A stretch of DNA of 5,622 bases from Clostridia bacterium (GCA_029071285.1 JAIEAS010000350.1:1-5622); one strand, 5' to 3'; positions 1-5,622 are shown, counted from the stretch's first letter. Notes: generated by a model from the sequence alone, not told the origin. Program-made: numbers and translations.

Positions 1-2
1 CC

Positions 3-629
3 GTAAAGGCTGACGGCGACGCGGGAACGGTGAGCGTTTCGGGCGACGTGCGCGGGCATATCCGCGGCTATATCGACGGCTCGTGCCACGGAAGGCTGAA
101 CGGCGGATATCTGACCGTCGTAAAAGAGGACGGCTTTTTCCGTCCCTTCAACGGCACTTGCGAGCTTGTCGGCGACGATCTTTCGGAAAACCTGATGCAG
201 TATTTCGATAAGAGCGAGCAAATCCCCACGGCGGTTGCGTTCGGCGTAAAGTGCAGGGACGGAAAATGTATCGCCGCGGGCGGCGTGGTTATGCAGCTTT
301 TGCCTGGGACCAGACAGGAAAATATGGACAGAGCCGAAGAGGCTATGCAAAACTTCGTAAACGCCGCGGATGTTGTCGAAGAGTACGGCGCGGACGGCAT
401 TATAAACGAAATTTTAAAGGATGCGTTAGAGGGCGAAAAGGTTTATCAGACTTTTCCCGAATATAAGTGCAACTGTTCGCGTAAAAAAATAGAGGGCGTG
501 ATTTTGTCGCTCGGAAAAGAGGAAGCTTTAAATATAATAAAGGACGAGGGACAGGTAAAAGTTCACTGCCACTACTGCAACACCGACCACGTATTTTCGC
601 GTGAGGACGTTGAAAAACTTTTTAAATAA
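3..629 (+). CDS. hslO: Hsp33 redox-activated holdase chaperone, 5' end cut off
   Basis: Hsp33 is a cytoplasmic holdase. It is inactive while a C-terminal zinc is held by four reduced cysteines, and it binds unfolding proteins after oxidative stress releases the zinc. The frame is open from base 3 to the stop at 627-629 and gives 208 visible residues. The family is about 290 residues, so roughly 80 N-terminal residues lie outside the window. The GTG at 30 is an internal valine, not the start: the residues before it (VKADGDAGT) continue the family's substrate-binding core. Visible hallmarks are a VRG-type core motif at about 51-60, AAGG followed by QLLPG at about 273-315, and the zinc site CNC (468-476) plus CHYC (567-578), the CXC...CXXC pattern that defines Hsp33. 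Odd: four further cysteines sit in the core, including a CX4C pair at 252-269. The stop lies 3 bases before the next gene. The identification is secure; the missing part is a window cut, not a deletion. Confidence 0.95.
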   Translation, partial: VKADGDAGTVSVSGDVRGHIRGYIDGSCHGRLNGGYLTVVKEDGFFRPFNGTCELVGDDLSENLMQYFDKSEQIPTAVAFGVKCRDGKCIAAGGVVMQLLPGTRQENMDRAEEAMQNFVNAADVVEEYGADGIINEILKDALEGEKVYQTFPEYKCNCSRKKIEGVILSLGKEEALNIIKDEGQVKVHCHYCNTDHVFSREDVEKLFK

Positions 630-632
630 ATA

Positions 633-2285
633 ATGAAAAAAACTATCGGTATCGATTTGAGCAGCGACAGACTTATAAGTCTTGCCGCCGACATGGTCGA
701 AGAACACAACTATATAGGCGCATTGAAAATGCTGAATAAGAACGCGGAGCTGCACTGCAACGACGCGGATTCTTATATGCTGTACGCCGAAATTTTCGAC
801 GATATCGAGCTGTACGAAAAATGCGTGAACGGCTGGTTCAAGTTTATAGACTGCGCCGAGGCGGGCGAGCTTTCCGAGGCGTACGAGGGGCTTGCGGTCG
901 CCTATATGAATTTAGGCAACGAGCACCTTTCGGCATACTACTACAACAAGCTTTTAATCGACACCGACGATCTGGACGCGGAAGCGCGCGGCGAGATAAT
1001 TTCTTCATTTTTGAGCCGCGACGAAAATCCTTTAAAATTCGTTTATCCCCCTCAGCTTGCAGATTACTCGGAAGTTATTTCCAACGGCATAGAGCAGATG
1101 AAGCTGGGCGAGTATGAAAAGGCGGTTGAAGAGTTTGAAAAGGTTGACGAGGAAAACGAAAGCTTCCGTTCGGCGCGCAACTATATCGCTATGTGCGACA
1201 TTATCTGCGACAAGTGCGACGAGGCGGAGGCGGAGTGCCTTGCAATACTGAAAAAATACCCCGACAACGTTCAGGCGCTGACCACCCTTGCCGCCGTCAA
1301 AACCGAGCAGAAAAAGAGCGAGGAGAGCAAGCAGCTTGCCCAAAAGCTTTTGTCTTTGGACGTTAAAGGGAGTGACGATATCTATAAAATAGCCACGGTC
1401 TGCTGTGAAAACAAGATGCACGAAGAGGCTTACAAACTTTTCTGCAAATTGGAGCAGGAGCTTTTTTACGACAGTTCGGTCATATACTTCAAGGCTGTTT
1501 CCGCGTACAACTGCGGAAAATACGACGAGTGCTTCGCCGCCTTCGACAAGCTTTTAACGGTGTATCCCGAGTCGGTTACGGCGCGTTATTTTTACAATGC
1601 GGCGCGGGCTGGCAAGGACGGCGAGCTTCCCGAGCTGAGCTATTTTTACCGCCTGCCTCAGGAGCAGCGCGAAAAAAATCTTATAATGCTTGCAGCCTTT
1701 GCAAAGCTTCCCAAAAAGGGAATGAAAAAGCTTTTCAACGTTCTCGACTTATCCGAGTGCGTGCGCTGGTGCTTTGACGAAACGGACGTCACCAGCAGCG
1801 ACGAGCTTCGTTTCCTTGCCGCCGAGTGCGCGGTTAAGGCGGGGCTTGACGGGGTTTTGTGCGATTTGCTTTTAAACGCCTTTTTGCCCGACGAGCTGAA
1901 GGTGCATATCCTGACCCTTATCGGCGAGCGGAACGAGGACAATTCTTTCGGCGTAACAGTCTGCAATTTATACAAGCGCGTAACTTTCCGCGCGCTGCGC
2001 TTAGGACGCTTTAAACGCAAACACTTCGTTACGGCTTACGCAAGGCTTACGTCGCATTTTTCGATAATAGACGACGACTACGGCGACGAATTTGCAAGGA
2101 GCGCGGAAGAGCTTTATGCAAAGCTCGAAGCAGAGGGCAGACTTGGCGGCGTTGATATCAACACACTGTCGGCGGCAATTTACTTTTACTCGGGCGTGAA
2201 AGAGCAGTCCGTTACGCGCGAAAATCTTTGCGAATTTTTTGAAACGACTGAAGAAAAACTGAATTTGATTTTGGGGGATTTATGA
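633..2285 (+). CDS. Cysteine-rich TPR-repeat protein with a possible C-terminal cyclin-box/TFIIB-like segment
   Basis: This is a 550-residue soluble protein with no signal peptide or membrane segment. The N-terminal 320 residues form TPR-like helix pairs, which normally bind other proteins. I place them near residues 14-43, 82-110, 145-175, 178-211, 212-242, 247-278 and 281-313; the clearest have the G-x-Y-x-x-A core (GEYEKAVEEF) and a terminal proline (YPDN, YPES). Residues 330-470 are helical with no repeat I can name. Residues 478-548 resemble a TFIIB/cyclin-box repeat (see findings). There are 18 cysteines (3.3%), four of them clustered at 188, 192, 195 and 202. The ATG at 633 is chosen because it lies 3 bases after the hslO stop and the TPR helices begin soon after it. 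No Shine-Dalgarno site precedes it, so translation probably depends on ribosomes finishing hslO. The end overlaps the next start by 4 bases. The TPR fold is confident; the function is unknown. Confidence 0.85.
   Translation: MKKTIGIDLSSDRLISLAADMVEEHNYIGALKMLNKNAELHCNDADSYMLYAEIFDDIELYEKCVNGWFKFIDCAEAGELSEAYEGLAVAYMNLGNEHLSAYYYNKLLIDTDDLDAEARGEIISSFLSRDENPLKFVYPPQLADYSEVISNGIEQMKLGEYEKAVEEFEKVDEENESFRSARNYIAMCDIICDKCDEAEAECLAILKKYPDNVQALTTLAAVKTEQKKSEESKQLAQKLLSLDVKGSDDIYKIATVCCENKMHEEAYKLFCKLEQELFYDSSVIYFKAVSAYNCGKYDECFAAFDKLLTVYPESVTARYFYNAARAGKDGELPELSYFYRLPQEQREKNLIMLAAFAKLPKKGMKKLFNVLDLSECVRWCFDETDVTSSDELRFLAAECAVKAGLDGVLCDLLLNAFLPDELKVHILTLIGERNEDNSFGVTVCNLYKRVTFRALRLGRFKRKHFVTAYARLTSHFSIIDDDYGDEFARSAEELYAKLEAEGRLGGVDINTLSAAIYFYSGVKEQSVTRENLCEFFETTEEKLNLILGDL
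2273..2278 (+). promoter_or_regulatory. Purine-rich ribosome binding site inside the end of the TPR gene
   Basis: GGGGGA lies three bases before the ATG at 2282. It is closer than the usual 5-9 bases, but it is the only purine run near this start. Together with the ATGA stop/start overlap (2282-2285) it supports this start codon and points to re-initiation by ribosomes that have just translated the TPR gene. Confidence 0.45.
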
Positions 2286-3103
2286 AACTTTACGACTTTG
2301 ACGGAATGTTTGACGAAAAGCTTGCCGACTATCTGAAAAAGAACGCCGACAAGCACAAAGAGAGCGAGGGGGAGGATATTATTCCCGCCCTCTACAAAAA
2401 ATTCGGCGATACCTATATTAAAGCCGTCGGCGATACGCCCAACGGTTTTTACGCCAAAATGTCCGACGGCGAGCTTATAAAAGCGCTGTCAACCCATTTA
2501 AAGCAGGGCGTGCCCGTATCCGAATTTCTGTGCGCCGCAATCGAAAGCAGAAATGCGGTCGAGCTTTTACTGCCTCTTCTGGACGGCAGCGAGGAAGAGC
2601 GCGACTACGCAATTAATTTAATCGGCGCAAGCGAGCAGGCGCTGGATAAATATTTTGAAATGCTGCTTGATAAAAACAGCTCGGAAGATTTAAAAAACAG
2701 GTGCGTGGACTACATAAAGGAAAACGCCGACAAGGTTTTAAACCGTGCGGTTGAAAATTACGAAAAGGGGCTCGAGTGCGAGTATATGCTTGAAATTATG
2801 TCGCGCTGCAAAGTGCGCTCTGACAAGGTGTTCGAAATCCTTTTAAAGGAATTCAGAAGCGACCCCGAAAATCTGCCTATGCATGCAAGCTATCTTGCGG
2901 CGTACGGCGACGAACGCGCGCTTGAATATCTCTTGGATAAGATTGACGAGGACGGCATTTCATTTATCGAGTATCAGGAGCTTAAATTTGCAATCGAAGC
3001 CCTCGGCGGCGAGTACACTAAAGAGCGCGACTTTTCAAACGACCCGTATTTTGAACTTATTAAATCGGGCGGCGGCGACATCTTCGGCGGATTTAAAAGT
3101 TAA
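2282..3103 (+). CDS. Acidic all-helical HEAT-like repeat protein, function unknown
   Basis: This is a 273-residue protein that I do not recognise at family level. It is acidic, appears almost entirely helical, and has no signal peptide, membrane segment or catalytic motif. From about residue 60 to 245 it reads as successive helix pairs resembling HEAT-type repeats: short leucine-rich helices such as AVELLLPLLDGSEEERDYAI (92-111) and ALEYLLDKIDEDG (213-225), separated by charged turns. Residues 1-50 are a charged N-terminal helical region, and the last dozen residues form a glycine-rich tail (GGGDIFGG, 263-270) that is probably flexible. The start at 2282 overlaps the TPR gene's stop, so the two are almost certainly co-translated, and equal amounts of the two proteins, or a complex, would be a natural reading (inference). 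Such proteins usually act as scaffolds. The reading frame is firm; the HEAT label is a by-eye fold guess. Confidence 0.8.
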   Translation: MKLYDFDGMFDEKLADYLKKNADKHKESEGEDIIPALYKKFGDTYIKAVGDTPNGFYAKMSDGELIKALSTHLKQGVPVSEFLCAAIESRNAVELLLPLLDGSEEERDYAINLIGASEQALDKYFEMLLDKNSSEDLKNRCVDYIKENADKVLNRAVENYEKGLECEYMLEIMSRCKVRSDKVFEILLKEFRSDPENLPMHASYLAAYGDERALEYLLDKIDEDGISFIEYQELKFAIEALGGEYTKERDFSNDPYFELIKSGGGDIFGGFKS

Positions 3104-3140
3104 AAAACCGCTGATTCTATAAATATTGTTCCAAGCTTAA

Positions 3141-3146
3141 AAAGGA
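3141..3146 (+). promoter_or_regulatory. Shine-Dalgarno site for the YjbR-family gene
   Basis: AAAGGA ends 8 bases before the ATG at 3155. It is the best-formed ribosome binding site in the window and fixes the start of this gene. It contrasts with the tightly coupled starts upstream and suggests that this gene is translated independently even if it is read from the same transcript. Confidence 0.7.
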
Positions 3147-3154
3147 ATTATCAT

Positions 3155-3523
3155 ATGGCAGAACCGCTTGAAAATATACAATACACGGAAATACTTGATT
3201 ACTGTTTGCAGAAAAACGGCGCGTTCGTCGATTATCCGTTCGGAGCGGATTACATAACGGTTAAAATTAAAAATTCGCACAAAAGCGTTATTTTTGCCGA
3301 GATATTTGTACTTGACGGTGAACTTAAGTTGACTTTTTCTACTGACGAAGTAACTGCTCAATATTTACGCTCTGCTTATCCTCAGGTTATCGTCAGGGGA
3401 TGGCACTGTCCGCCAGTTCAAGCCAAATATAAGAGTACCTTATCAGTGAACGGCGTATCAAACGAAACGCTTTTGCAAGTTATAGATATTTCATACGAAA
3501 GGGCGGTTTCAAAACTGAAATAA
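3155..3523 (+). CDS. MmcQ/YjbR-family (DUF419) small protein
   Basis: This 122-residue protein matches the MmcQ/YjbR family in length and layout. The family has a CyaY-like fold and is often labelled DNA-binding, although its cellular role is not established. Visible family marks are an N-terminal helix ending in DYPFG (26-30), a central strand pair with VKIKN and IFAEIF (36-51), a helix with LRSAYPQV (71-78), the glycine-aromatic-histidine turn GWH (82-84), and the closing helix beginning DISYERA (111-117). It is divergent: the usual lysine/histidine-tryptophan segment after the GYH turn reads AKYKST here, so the tryptophan appears to be replaced by tyrosine. The start is fixed by AAAGGA 8 bases upstream. 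A 51-base gap separates it from the HEAT-like gene, with no terminator between, so it may be the last gene of the same transcript. Its GC is lower than its neighbours' (41% over 3181-3480 by hand count). It is followed by a strong terminator. Confidence 0.8.
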   Translation: MAEPLENIQYTEILDYCLQKNGAFVDYPFGADYITVKIKNSHKSVIFAEIFVLDGELKLTFSTDEVTAQYLRSAYPQVIVRGWHCPPVQAKYKSTLSVNGVSNETLLQVIDISYERAVSKLK

Positions 3524-3526
3524 CTG

Positions 3527-3563
3527 AAAAAGCTCTCGGATAATTTATCCGAGAGCTTTTTTT
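3527..3563. terminator. Bidirectional intrinsic terminator between convergent genes
   Basis: AGCTCTCGGATAA (3531-3543) pairs perfectly with TTATCCGAGAGCT (3545-3557); allowing a realistic loop, the stem is about 12 bp. A run of A precedes it (3527-3531) and a run of seven T follows it (3557-3563), so it can terminate transcription in both directions: the yjbR-side operon on the plus strand and mnmG on the minus strand. The plus-strand T run overlaps the mnmG stop codon (3562-3564), so mnmG has essentially no 3' untranslated region before its hairpin. Confidence 0.93.
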
Positions 3564-5424
3564 ATTTCCTTGTTGCAAGCCAGACTATCAAAACCGTAAC
3601 GTCGGCGGGATTTACGCCGTAAATTCTGCCCGCCTGACCGAGGGTCAACGGCCGCACCCGTTTTAGCTGTTCGCGCGCTTCAAGCCGCAGGCCCTTTATC
3701 TCGTCGTAGTCGATATCGGGCGGAATAGCTTTCTGCTCAAGCTTTTTTGCTTTTTCAATCTGTTGCGCGTTTTTCTTCAGATAGCCCTCGTACTTTACCG
3801 TGGCTTCCGCGGACTTCAAAATTTCAGCGTTCACGCCGCCCAATATATCAAAATATGCGCATATATCGTTTAAGCTTGCGCCCCGCCTTATGAGGTCGGC
3901 GTACGTTAACGCAACCGAGCCCTCGATACCTTGCGCGGTCATAAATTCCTGCACGGCGGCTCTGTTTTCAATCCTGTTATTAAGAACTTCGAGCGTGCCG
4001 TCAAAGGCTTTTTTACGGCTTTCGAACGAAGCTTTTCTTTCCCCGGTGTAAAGGGGAGTATCCGCGATTTTCGGCGTGAGGCGGAAGTCCGCCGTGTCCT
4101 GCCTTAAACAAATTCTGTACTCCGCGCGTGAGGTCATTATGCGGTAAGGCTCCTCGGTGCCCTTGGTGGTTAAATCGTCAATCAGCACGCCGATATACGC
4201 CTCGTCGCGCCCTAAAACGAATGGGGGCTTGTTCTGCAGTTTGAACGTCGCGTTGATGCCCGCAATAAGTCCCTGCGCCGCGGCTTCTTCGTAGCCCGAA
4301 GTGCCGTTAATCTGCCCCGCCGAATACAGCCCCGAAACCTTTTTAAATTCCAGTGTGGGATACAAATCCAGCGAGTCTATACAGTCGTACTCGATTGCGT
4401 AGGCGTAGCGCATAATGTCGCAGTTTTCCAGCCCTTCGATAGAGCGGTACATTTCCCGCTGAACCTCGTGCGGCATAGAAGACGACATTCCCTGAACGTA
4501 AATTTCGTTTGTGTCAAGTCCCTCGGGTTCCAGAAAAATCTGGTGCCGTTCCTTGTCGGCAAAGCGCACGACCTTGGTTTCAATAGAGGGACAGTACCTC
4601 GGACCCGCCGACTTGATATCGCCGTTGTAGAGGGGCGAGCGGTCGAGGTTATTAAGAATTGCCTCGTGGGTATTTTGGTTGGTGTAGGCAAGGTGGCACA
4701 CCGCCGCGTTTTCCGCGGGTTTATCATTCAGGAACGAGAACGCGGGAACGCCGCTTTCGCCTTCCTGTACCGAGCATTTTGAAAAATCCACCGTGCGCCC
4801 GTCAAGCCTTGCGGGGGTGCCCGTTTTAAAACGCCTGACTTTAAATCCAAGCTCGATTAAACTTTCGGTAAGTTTGGTGGCGGGAGCAAAGCCCGAGGGT
4901 CCGCTGCTTTGGCGCACTTCGCCCGTAACCGTTTCGGCGTTGAGATAAACTCCCGTCGCAACTATTACGGCTTTTGCCTCTATAACTCCGCCGTAGGTCG
5001 TAAGTATACCCGTGACTTTGCCGTTTTCGGTGAGGATTTTCGCCGCTTCGCCCTGAATTACGCGCAGATTTTCGGTGTTTTCAATCGTGCGCTTCATTTC
5101 GCGGTGGTAGGCGTTTTTGTCGCACTGGCAGCGAAGGGACTGCACGGCTTCGCCCTTGCCCTCGTTGAGCATACGCATTTGTATGGCGGTTTTGTCGGCG
5201 TTGACGCCCATTTCGCCGCCCAGCGCGTCAATCTCGCGGACGAGGTGTCCCTTGCCCGTACCGCCTATAGAGGGATTGCACGCCATAAAAGCTATGCTGT
5301 CAAGATTTAAAGTCAGCATACAGGTTTTTTGGTGTTGCCTTGCCGAAACAAGCGCGGCTTCGCACCCAGCGTGCCCCGCGCCTATAACCGCAATATCAAA
5401 TTTTCCCTCTGAAAAAGTTTTCAT
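3562..5424 (-). CDS. mnmG: tRNA uridine-5-carboxymethylaminomethyl modification enzyme MnmG (GidA)
   Basis: MnmG is an FAD- and NADH-using cytoplasmic protein. With the GTPase MnmE it installs the (carboxymethyl)aminomethyl group on C5 of wobble uridine-34 in tRNAs reading two-codon boxes. The 620-residue protein is full length. Seen in order: the FAD-binding GAGHAGCEAA (15-24); CNPSIGG (49-55) with one of the two invariant cysteines; GPRYCPSIE (274-282), a family signature holding the second; the second signature around AGQINGTSGYEEAAAQG (369-385); SRAEYR (432-437); and the C-terminal MnmE/tRNA-binding helical region ending in VRPLTLGQAGRIYGV. The start at 5424 gives the family's usual short lead before the FAD motif; a weak AAGAG (5433-5429) lies 4 bases upstream. 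It sits 45 bases downstream of dnaA on the same strand, and its usual partners mnmE and rsmG are not adjacent in this window. Odd: RCQCDK (98-103), where the family generally has RAQADK-like residues. The identification is very secure. Confidence 0.98.
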   Translation of the reverse strand: MKTFSEGKFDIAVIGAGHAGCEAALVSARQHQKTCMLTLNLDSIAFMACNPSIGGTGKGHLVREIDALGGEMGVNADKTAIQMRMLNEGKGEAVQSLRCQCDKNAYHREMKRTIENTENLRVIQGEAAKILTENGKVTGILTTYGGVIEAKAVIVATGVYLNAETVTGEVRQSSGPSGFAPATKLTESLIELGFKVRRFKTGTPARLDGRTVDFSKCSVQEGESGVPAFSFLNDKPAENAAVCHLAYTNQNTHEAILNNLDRSPLYNGDIKSAGPRYCPSIETKVVRFADKERHQIFLEPEGLDTNEIYVQGMSSSMPHEVQREMYRSIEGLENCDIMRYAYAIEYDCIDSLDLYPTLEFKKVSGLYSAGQINGTSGYEEAAAQGLIAGINATFKLQNKPPFVLGRDEAYIGVLIDDLTTKGTEEPYRIMTSRAEYRICLRQDTADFRLTPKIADTPLYTGERKASFESRKKAFDGTLEVLNNRIENRAAVQEFMTAQGIEGSVALTYADLIRRGASLNDICAYFDILGGVNAEILKSAEATVKYEGYLKKNAQQIEKAKKLEQKAIPPDIDYDEIKGLRLEAREQLKRVRPLTLGQAGRIYGVNPADVTVLIVWLATRK

Positions 5425-5441
5425 TTTACTCTTAATATTTT

Positions 5442-5466
5442 TATTGCCCGAGTAAATCGGGCAATA
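5442..5466. repeat. Perfect 9-bp inverted repeat (hairpin) in the dnaA-mnmG spacer
   Basis: TATTGCCCG (5442-5450) and CGGGCAATA (5458-5466) are exact inverted repeats around a 7-base loop, filling most of the 45 bases between the dnaA stop and the mnmG start. In the direction of dnaA transcription the stem is followed by A-rich sequence, not a T run, so it is not a standard terminator for dnaA. On the plus strand a broken T-rich stretch follows (GCTTTATTTCTTT), but no plus-strand gene needs terminating there. It could be an mRNA-stabilising or processing hairpin, or a protein-binding palindrome. Confidence 0.6.
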
Positions 5467-5469
5467 GCT

Positions 5470-5622
5470 TTATTTCTTTAAGATAATGTTTTTAATGTCG
5501 TCGACGTCTTTTGCAATCTTGTCGTTCACGCGCAGCATTTCGTCAACCTTGTCGCGCGAATACAAAATCGTCGTATGGTCTCTTCCTACGAGTTCCTTTC
5601 ATATTGAAACGAGGGGGAGGGA
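5470..5622 (-). CDS. dnaA: DnaA replication initiator, C-terminal end only, with an in-frame TGA
   Basis: DnaA binds DnaA boxes at oriC and opens the duplex; its C-terminal domain IV is the helix-turn-helix that reads the box. The minus-strand frame from 5622 to the stop at 5472-5470 gives 50 codons. They contain GRDHTTILYS (5586-5557), the DnaA signature core, then a charged C-terminal helix (DKVDEML...) ending in ILKK. This is the expected end of the protein; everything before it lies beyond the window. Reading back from the signature, the residues are SLPLVSI, then TGA (5601-5599), then KELVGRDHTT. The TGA sits where the family signature has a glycine or alanine after the isoleucine, so a GGA codon changed by one base would restore a normal DnaA. 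Because DnaA is essential and the frame is otherwise intact, a base error or end-of-contig artefact is more likely than a true pseudogene. mnmG follows 45 bases downstream on the same strand. Confidence 0.88.

Noticed and set aside
30..32. GTG at 30 as the start of a short 199-residue Hsp33
   Set aside because: The frame is open to the left edge and the residues encoded before it fit the Hsp33 core, so it is an internal valine codon.
68..400. Open minus-strand frame of 110 codons over hslO
   Set aside because: It is antisense to conserved Hsp33 sequence, with no supporting start signals or family resemblance.
1194..1217. CX3CX2C in the TPR protein as a radical-SAM iron-sulfur motif
   Set aside because: The spacing matches, but it sits in the middle of a TPR helix pair with no surrounding radical-SAM barrel sequence, so it is not evidence for that enzyme class.
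1032..1421. Open minus-strand frame of 129 codons within the TPR gene
   Set aside because: It is antisense to a well-supported TPR coding sequence; its leucine- and valine-rich product mirrors the AAG/GAG/GAC codons of the other strand.
3119..3124. TATAAA before the YjbR-family gene as a -10 promoter element
   Set aside because: No acceptable -35 element lies 16-18 bases upstream (the sequence there is AAAGTT), so a promoter cannot be supported from this alone.
4357..4365. TGTGGGATA in mnmG as a DnaA box
   Set aside because: It differs from the TGTGGATAA consensus by an inserted base and stands alone inside a coding region; no box cluster or AT-rich unwinding region is present.
4909..5310. 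Open plus-strand frame of 133 codons opposite mnmG, and a similar one at 5117-5455
   Set aside because: Both lie antisense to a certain mnmG gene; the products are low-complexity, resemble no known family and have no ribosome binding site. They are shadows of the GC-rich codon pattern.
5599..5601. TGA read as glycine (alternative genetic code)
   Set aside because: TGA is the true stop of the TPR gene in the ATGA overlap at 2282-2285, and no other gene in the window has an internal TGA; the other recognisable genes use TAA stops.

Overview
The window looks like a stretch of chromosome from a Bacillota-type bacterium, most likely an uncultured member of the Clostridia. The evidence is the style of the Hsp33, MnmG and DnaA sequences, the tight co-directional packing, the mid-range GC content, and the mixture of AAA/TTT-rich and GC-rich codons. 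The taxonomic placement is inference. All recognisable genes use TGA only as a stop, so the code appears standard.

Layout. Bases 3-3523 carry a plus-strand run of four genes. First is the C-terminal two thirds of the redox-activated chaperone Hsp33 (hslO, cut by the left edge). Three bases later comes a 550-residue, cysteine-rich tetratricopeptide-repeat (TPR) protein. A 273-residue acidic, all-helical HEAT-like protein follows, overlapping the TPR gene by 4 bases (ATGA). After a 51-base gap with a clear Shine-Dalgarno site comes a small, divergent MmcQ/YjbR-family protein. A strong bidirectional hairpin terminator at 3527-3563 separates this run from the minus-strand genes. On the minus strand, reading leftwards, are the end of dnaA (5622-5470, cut by the right edge), a 45-base spacer with a perfect 9-bp inverted repeat, and a complete mnmG/gidA (5424-3562).

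How the genes fit together. The minus-strand pair is housekeeping: replication initiator DnaA and the tRNA wobble-uridine modification enzyme MnmG. A dnaA neighbour suggests the region is close to the replication origin. The plus-strand group puts a redox chaperone directly in front of two uncharacterised helical scaffold proteins, and translational coupling between them is likely. A protein-homeostasis or stress-related job for the scaffolds is inference only.

Most notable points. (1) The dnaA reading frame contains a TGA at 5599-5601, exactly where the DnaA signature has a glycine, 19 bases from the edge; this is probably an error but is worth checking. (2) The TPR protein ends in a segment that resembles a TFIIB/cyclin-box repeat, and it carries a CX3CX2CX6C cysteine cluster. 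(3) The hslO-TPR-HEAT gene group has no function I recognise. I see no mobile element, CRISPR array, tRNA or rRNA, and no defence system.
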